9,324 bases of DNA from an uncultured Lachnospiraceae bacterium. Lineage in GTDB: Bacteria > Bacillota > Clostridia > Lachnospirales > Lachnospiraceae. The stretch lies in assembly GCA_910585065.1 (NCBI GenBank), contig CAJUCG010000135.1, forward strand, positions 1-9,324, read 5' to 3'. This document shows, piece after piece, positions 6,672 through 9,324 of this stretch. Each line of letters opens with the position of its first letter. Positions within the stretch are counted from its first letter, which is position 1. The notes under the pieces were generated by a model that worked only from the letters and a program-made list of their open reading frames with translations, had not been told where the DNA came from and searched no databases. The position numbers and the translations under genes are program-made.

Positions 6672-6932
6672 ATTGCATTTTTGTATTTATTTTCGCCGCA
6701 CTTTTTAAAGGTTTCGTCTTTCTGCGTCGCAGCCAGAAAAATAGTTTTCATCCGTGCAGTAAAAATTCAGGCGCACAAGTGAAATAATTTTTAACCGATA
6801 AAGAACACGGCGGAAATCTCACGAACTATAATACTACAGCAAACTACTTTTTTCAATTACTTTAAATGTTTTTAATGGAATACTAATTTAAAAACTGTTA
6901 TTTTTCGCATTTTGGTGCAAAATTATGCAATT
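6672..6932 (-). other. Upstream region and long 5' leader of the ABC exporter operon
   Basis: This is most of the roughly 380-base gap between the ATPase gene and the glutamine synthetase gene. It contains one good leftward promoter (6828-6856), AT-rich sequence above it that could act as an UP element, and an imperfect inverted repeat at 6907-6928 (GCATTTTG with CAAAATTATGC) that could bind a regulator. From a start near 6821 the leader is about 160 bases long. It contains a small CTGCG, A, CGCAG palindrome but no riboswitch class that I recognise. No supported gene lies here. Confidence 0.6.
6828..6856 (-). promoter_or_regulatory. Predicted sigma-A promoter of the ABC exporter operon
   Basis: On the minus strand TTGAAA (complement of 6851-6856) and TATTAT (complement of 6828-6833) are separated by exactly 17 bases. 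It is the best promoter-like sequence in the gap and points into the three-gene operon. The transcript would start near 6821. Confidence 0.7.
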
Positions 6933-6965
6933 AAAAAGGGGGTCTTCCATTTTTTGGAATCCCCC
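6933..6965 (-). terminator. Rho-independent terminator of the glutamine synthetase gene
   Basis: Read on the minus strand, GGGGG, A, TTCCA pairs with TGGAA, GA, CCCCC around an A-rich loop, and TTTTT follows at once (complement of 6933-6937). The two 5-bp helices are separated by a small internal loop. It begins 78 bases after the stop codon. The plus strand also has a T-rich tract after CCCCC, so some bidirectional activity is possible, but no rightward gene ends here. Confidence 0.85.
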
Positions 6966-7043
6966 TTCTTTTATATTATTTTCTTTTTCAGACTTTTGAC
7001 TCTGCCAACCACTTTTAAAATCAGCTAATAGGCAGCTTCACAC

Positions 7044-9170
7044 TCAGACTTCAAACAAGAGATCTCCGTAGGTTGGCACTGGCCAGAGTGCCTTATCGAC
7101 AAGCATTTCTAACTCATCGATCGGGGCGCGGAGTGCCTCCATCACAGGGACAACCTCCTTGTGGAAATAATTTGCCTGTTCGCTGCCCGGTTCTTTTCGC
7201 GCCGCCTGCGCATCCTTTTCTCTCAGTGCGTTTAACGCTTTCTGCGCACTTGAAAGCAGCGCGGAAGTCTTTTTCAATAATTCTTCCTGCACACTTGTAT
7301 CCGCATCCGGCACGGCATTTTTCACTGCGGTAAGCGAATTTGCCAGACGCTCCATATACCTTATCACCGCGGGGATATAGAGCTTTGAGGCCATCTCAAT
7401 CATCGTCTTCGCCTCGATATTGATTGCCTTGGAATAACTCTCGTAGTGAATTTCCGCGCGGGAGGCAAGCTCCGTCCGATTCAATACTCCATGGTGTTCA
7501 AAGACCCTTATACTTTCCTCACGCATTAGGCAAGGGATCGCCTCGACCATGGATCTCACATTTGGCAGCCCACGGCGTTCTGCCTCCTCAAACCATTCTT
7601 TTGCATAGCCGTTCCCATTAAAGATAATCCGATCATGCTTCTTTACAATCTCCCGAATCAGCTCGCGCACCGCCCGGTCAAACTCCTCCGTCCCCGGTGC
7701 CGCCGAAATCTGTTCAAGTGCATCCGCCATCTGCTCAAGTGCGTCCGCTACAATTGTATTTAAAACTGTGTTTGGGTCAGCGACGGACATGGATGAACCC
7801 ACTGTGCGAAACTCAAATTTATTGCCTGTAAATGCAAATGGGGATGTGCGGTTGCGATCCGTTGCGTCCTTTTTGATATACGGGATGGAATGCACGCCGG
7901 TCAAAAGTTTTCCGCCCTGCTTGGTATTTTCTATTGTGCCATGTGCGACTAGCTGTTTTAGGATATCCTCAAGCTGCTCGCCTAAAAACATTGAGATAAT
8001 TACCGGCGGTGCCTCATTCCCGCCAAGTCTATGGTCGTTGCCTGGATTGGAGGCGGAAAGGCGCAAAAGTTCCGCGTGTTCGTGAACCGCCTTGATTACC
8101 GCCGCAAGGAAAAATAAAAACTGTGTGTTTTCGTGCGGTTTTTTGCCCGGATTTAAAAGGTTTCTTCCCGTATCTGTAATCATTGCCCAATTGTCATGCT
8201 TACCTGAGCCGTTGACCCCAGCAAATGGCTTCTCGTGCAGCAGACAGGCAAGCCCCTGGCGGTTCGCTACCTTTTTCATACACTCCATAATCAGTTGATT
8301 ATGATCAGTTGCAATATTTGCTGTTGCATAGATCGGCGCAAGTTCATGTTGCGCCGGTGCCGCCTCATTGTGCTGTGTCTTTGCCAGAACTCCCAGCCTC
8401 CACAATTCTGTATTTAACTCTTTCATAAATGCGGCAATGCGCTCTTTGATTGTGCCAAAATAATGATCGTCAAGTTCCTGCCCCTTAGGCGGCATCGCAC
8501 CAAATAATGTGCGCCCGGTAAAGATCAGATCTTCGCGCTTTAAGTACTTTTCCTTATCGATCAAGAAATACTCCTGCTCCGCACCGACCGAGCAGGAAAC
8601 ATTGGTGACATCCGTTTCACCAAAAAGGTGCAGTACACGCACCGCCTGCTTGTTTAATGCCTCCATTGAGCGTAAAAGCGGAGTTTTTTTATCTAATGCC
8701 TCCCCGGTATAGGAGCAGAACGCTGTCGGAATACAAAGAGTAACACCCGCCGCATCCTCCTTTAAAAAGGCAGGCGAACCACAGTCCCAGGCGGTGTAAC
8801 CCCTAGCTTCAAAGGTAGCGCGAAGTCCGCCCGACGGAAAAGAGGAGGCATCCGGCTCGCCCTTGATCAGCTCTTTTCCTGAAAACTCCATAATCACCCT
8901 GCCCTCCGATGCTGGGGCAATAAAAGAATCATGCTTTTCTGCGGTTACGCCGGTCATTGGCTGGAACCAGTGTGTGTAGTGCGTCGCCCCCCGCTCAATC
9001 GCCCAGTCCTTCATTGCATTTGCCACGACTTCCGCCACCATCGCATCAAGTTCCTCACCGTTGTTGATGGTCTTCTTTAATGACACAAATGCCTTTTTTG
9101 GCAGGCGTTCCGCCATTACTGCTTCGTTAAATACATCAATTCCAAAGATATCCATTACCCGTTCTGACAT
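7044..9170 (-). CDS. glnN: Type III glutamine synthetase (GlnN)
   Basis: This 708-residue enzyme makes glutamine from glutamate, ammonia and ATP in the cytoplasm, the main step of ammonium assimilation. The length, well above the roughly 450 residues of type I, is typical of type III, which forms dodecamers. Conserved blocks are FNEAVMAERLPKKAF (14-28), GAEQEYFLID (196-205, metal-binding glutamates), QHNEAAPAQHELAP (266-279), GVNGSGKHDNW (318-328), GNDHRLGGNEAPP (377-389) and RNRTSPFAFTGNKFEFR (439-455). The C-terminal 180 residues are helical and specific to type III. The start ATG at 9170 has AAAGGGGG ending six bases upstream. It is a single-gene leftward unit within the window, with a terminator at 6933-6965. 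The leader contains two hairpins, so RNA-based control is possible. All signature residues I could check are present, so it should be active. Confidence 0.97.
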   Translation of the reverse strand: MSERVMDIFGIDVFNEAVMAERLPKKAFVSLKKTINNGEELDAMVAEVVANAMKDWAIERGATHYTHWFQPMTGVTAEKHDSFIAPASEGRVIMEFSGKELIKGEPDASSFPSGGLRATFEARGYTAWDCGSPAFLKEDAAGVTLCIPTAFCSYTGEALDKKTPLLRSMEALNKQAVRVLHLFGETDVTNVSCSVGAEQEYFLIDKEKYLKREDLIFTGRTLFGAMPPKGQELDDHYFGTIKERIAAFMKELNTELWRLGVLAKTQHNEAAPAQHELAPIYATANIATDHNQLIMECMKKVANRQGLACLLHEKPFAGVNGSGKHDNWAMITDTGRNLLNPGKKPHENTQFLFFLAAVIKAVHEHAELLRLSASNPGNDHRLGGNEAPPVIISMFLGEQLEDILKQLVAHGTIENTKQGGKLLTGVHSIPYIKKDATDRNRTSPFAFTGNKFEFRTVGSSMSVADPNTVLNTIVADALEQMADALEQISAAPGTEEFDRAVRELIREIVKKHDRIIFNGNGYAKEWFEEAERRGLPNVRSMVEAIPCLMREESIRVFEHHGVLNRTELASRAEIHYESYSKAINIEAKTMIEMASKLYIPAVIRYMERLANSLTAVKNAVPDADTSVQEELLKKTSALLSSAQKALNALREKDAQAARKEPGSEQANYFHKEVVPVMEALRAPIDELEMLVDKALWPVPTYGDLLFEV

Positions 9171-9188
9171 TTTTATCCCCCTTTCCAG

Positions 9189-9217
9189 CCGGCAAAGAAA
9201 ATTTTTGTTTTTGCCGG
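9189..9217 (-). other. RBS-proximal hairpin in the glnN leader
   Basis: CCGGCAAA (9189-9196 on the plus strand) pairs perfectly with TTTGCCGG (9210-9217) around a 13-base AT-rich loop. On the mRNA the stem ends seven bases before the GGGGG ribosome binding site. No U-run follows, so it is not a terminator; it may affect ribosome access or mRNA stability. Confidence 0.6.
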
Positions 9218-9228
9218 TTCACAGTCAG

Positions 9229-9264
9229 AAAAAAGGTGCTCCCAGCCTTACTAAGAACACCTTT
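9229..9264 (-). terminator. Terminator or attenuator upstream of glnN
   Basis: On the minus strand AAAGGTG pairs with CACCTTT, extended inward by weaker pairs including G-U, and six T residues follow (complement of 9229-9234). It ends about 58 bases before the glnN start codon. It may end an upstream leftward gene beyond the window, or act as an attenuator in the glnN leader. Confidence 0.7.
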
Positions 9265-9324
9265 CCTTTCCCAATTTTTCTTCCCTAATAAGATATCATG
9301 TTTTTCGTCCTTTGAAAAGGATTT

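Larger units (their letters stand above)
9171..9324 (-). other. Leader or upstream region of glnN
   Basis: In the direction of glnN transcription this region shows a small hairpin at the window edge (TCCTT and AAGGA, 9308-9321), a terminator-like hairpin (9229-9264), a second hairpin (9189-9217) and then the ribosome binding site GGGGG at 9177-9181. I see no good promoter in the roughly 45 bases between the terminator-like hairpin and the ribosome binding site. Either transcription enters from beyond the edge and is attenuated, or the promoter is a weak one that I cannot recognise. Confidence 0.55.

Noticed and set aside
6661..6678. Earlier ATG at 6678 as the ATPase start
   Set aside because: The sequence upstream is A-rich without a ribosome binding site, whereas GGAGGG is well placed for ATG at 6660.
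6461..6751. 96-codon leftward frame starting in the exporter operon leader
   Set aside because: It has no clear ribosome binding site and runs into the ATPase gene in another frame, with no family motifs. The overlapping ATPase frame is certain.
9288..9310. Possible third, degenerate copy of the hairpin repeat (GATATCATG near the right edge)
   Set aside because: Only eight or nine bases match and the inverted-repeat structure is missing, so chance similarity is more likely.

Overview
The window looks like chromosomal DNA from an anaerobic, gut-type Firmicute, most likely Clostridia/Lachnospiraceae. This is inferred from the moderate GC with AT-rich intergenic regions, the strong AGGAGG-type ribosome binding sites, a type III glutamine synthetase, a cytosolic GH2 glycosidase and a NatA/NatB-like exporter. 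No species can be named from sequence alone. There are six protein genes. I saw no rRNA, tRNA, CRISPR array, transposase or phage gene.

Left part (1-1335): the left edge cuts a leftward gene for a YhaO/SbcD-like metallophosphoesterase (a DNA-repair nuclease subunit). It is separated by 329 bases from a divergent, rightward GH2 glycosidase. This intergenic region is the most unusual part of the window. It holds two identical 30-base copies of a hairpin repeat, 130 bp apart. The distal copy carries the -10 box of a good leftward promoter (TTGAAA, 17 bp, TATGAT). A rightward promoter (TTGCAA, 17 bp, TATAAT) for the glycosidase lies back to back with it.

Middle (1336-3053): a complete 560-residue GH2 enzyme, probably a beta-glucuronidase by its NxKG motif, ended by a clear rho-independent terminator.

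Centre right (3059-6856, leftward): a three-gene ABC-2 exporter operon made of an ATPase and two paralogous NatB-like permeases. The ATPase and first permease overlap by 11 bp, and a 28-base gap separates the two permeases. A consensus-like promoter lies about 160 bases upstream of the ATPase start. The exported substrate is unknown.

Right part (6933-9324, leftward): a complete type III glutamine synthetase (GlnN) with its own terminator. Its leader contains a terminator-like hairpin and a second hairpin beside the ribosome binding site, so RNA-level control is possible.

The units look independent: DNA repair, glucuronide or other beta-glycoside breakdown, export, and nitrogen assimilation. 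The best candidates for something undescribed are the duplicated hairpin repeat between the divergent genes and, second, the glutamine synthetase leader.
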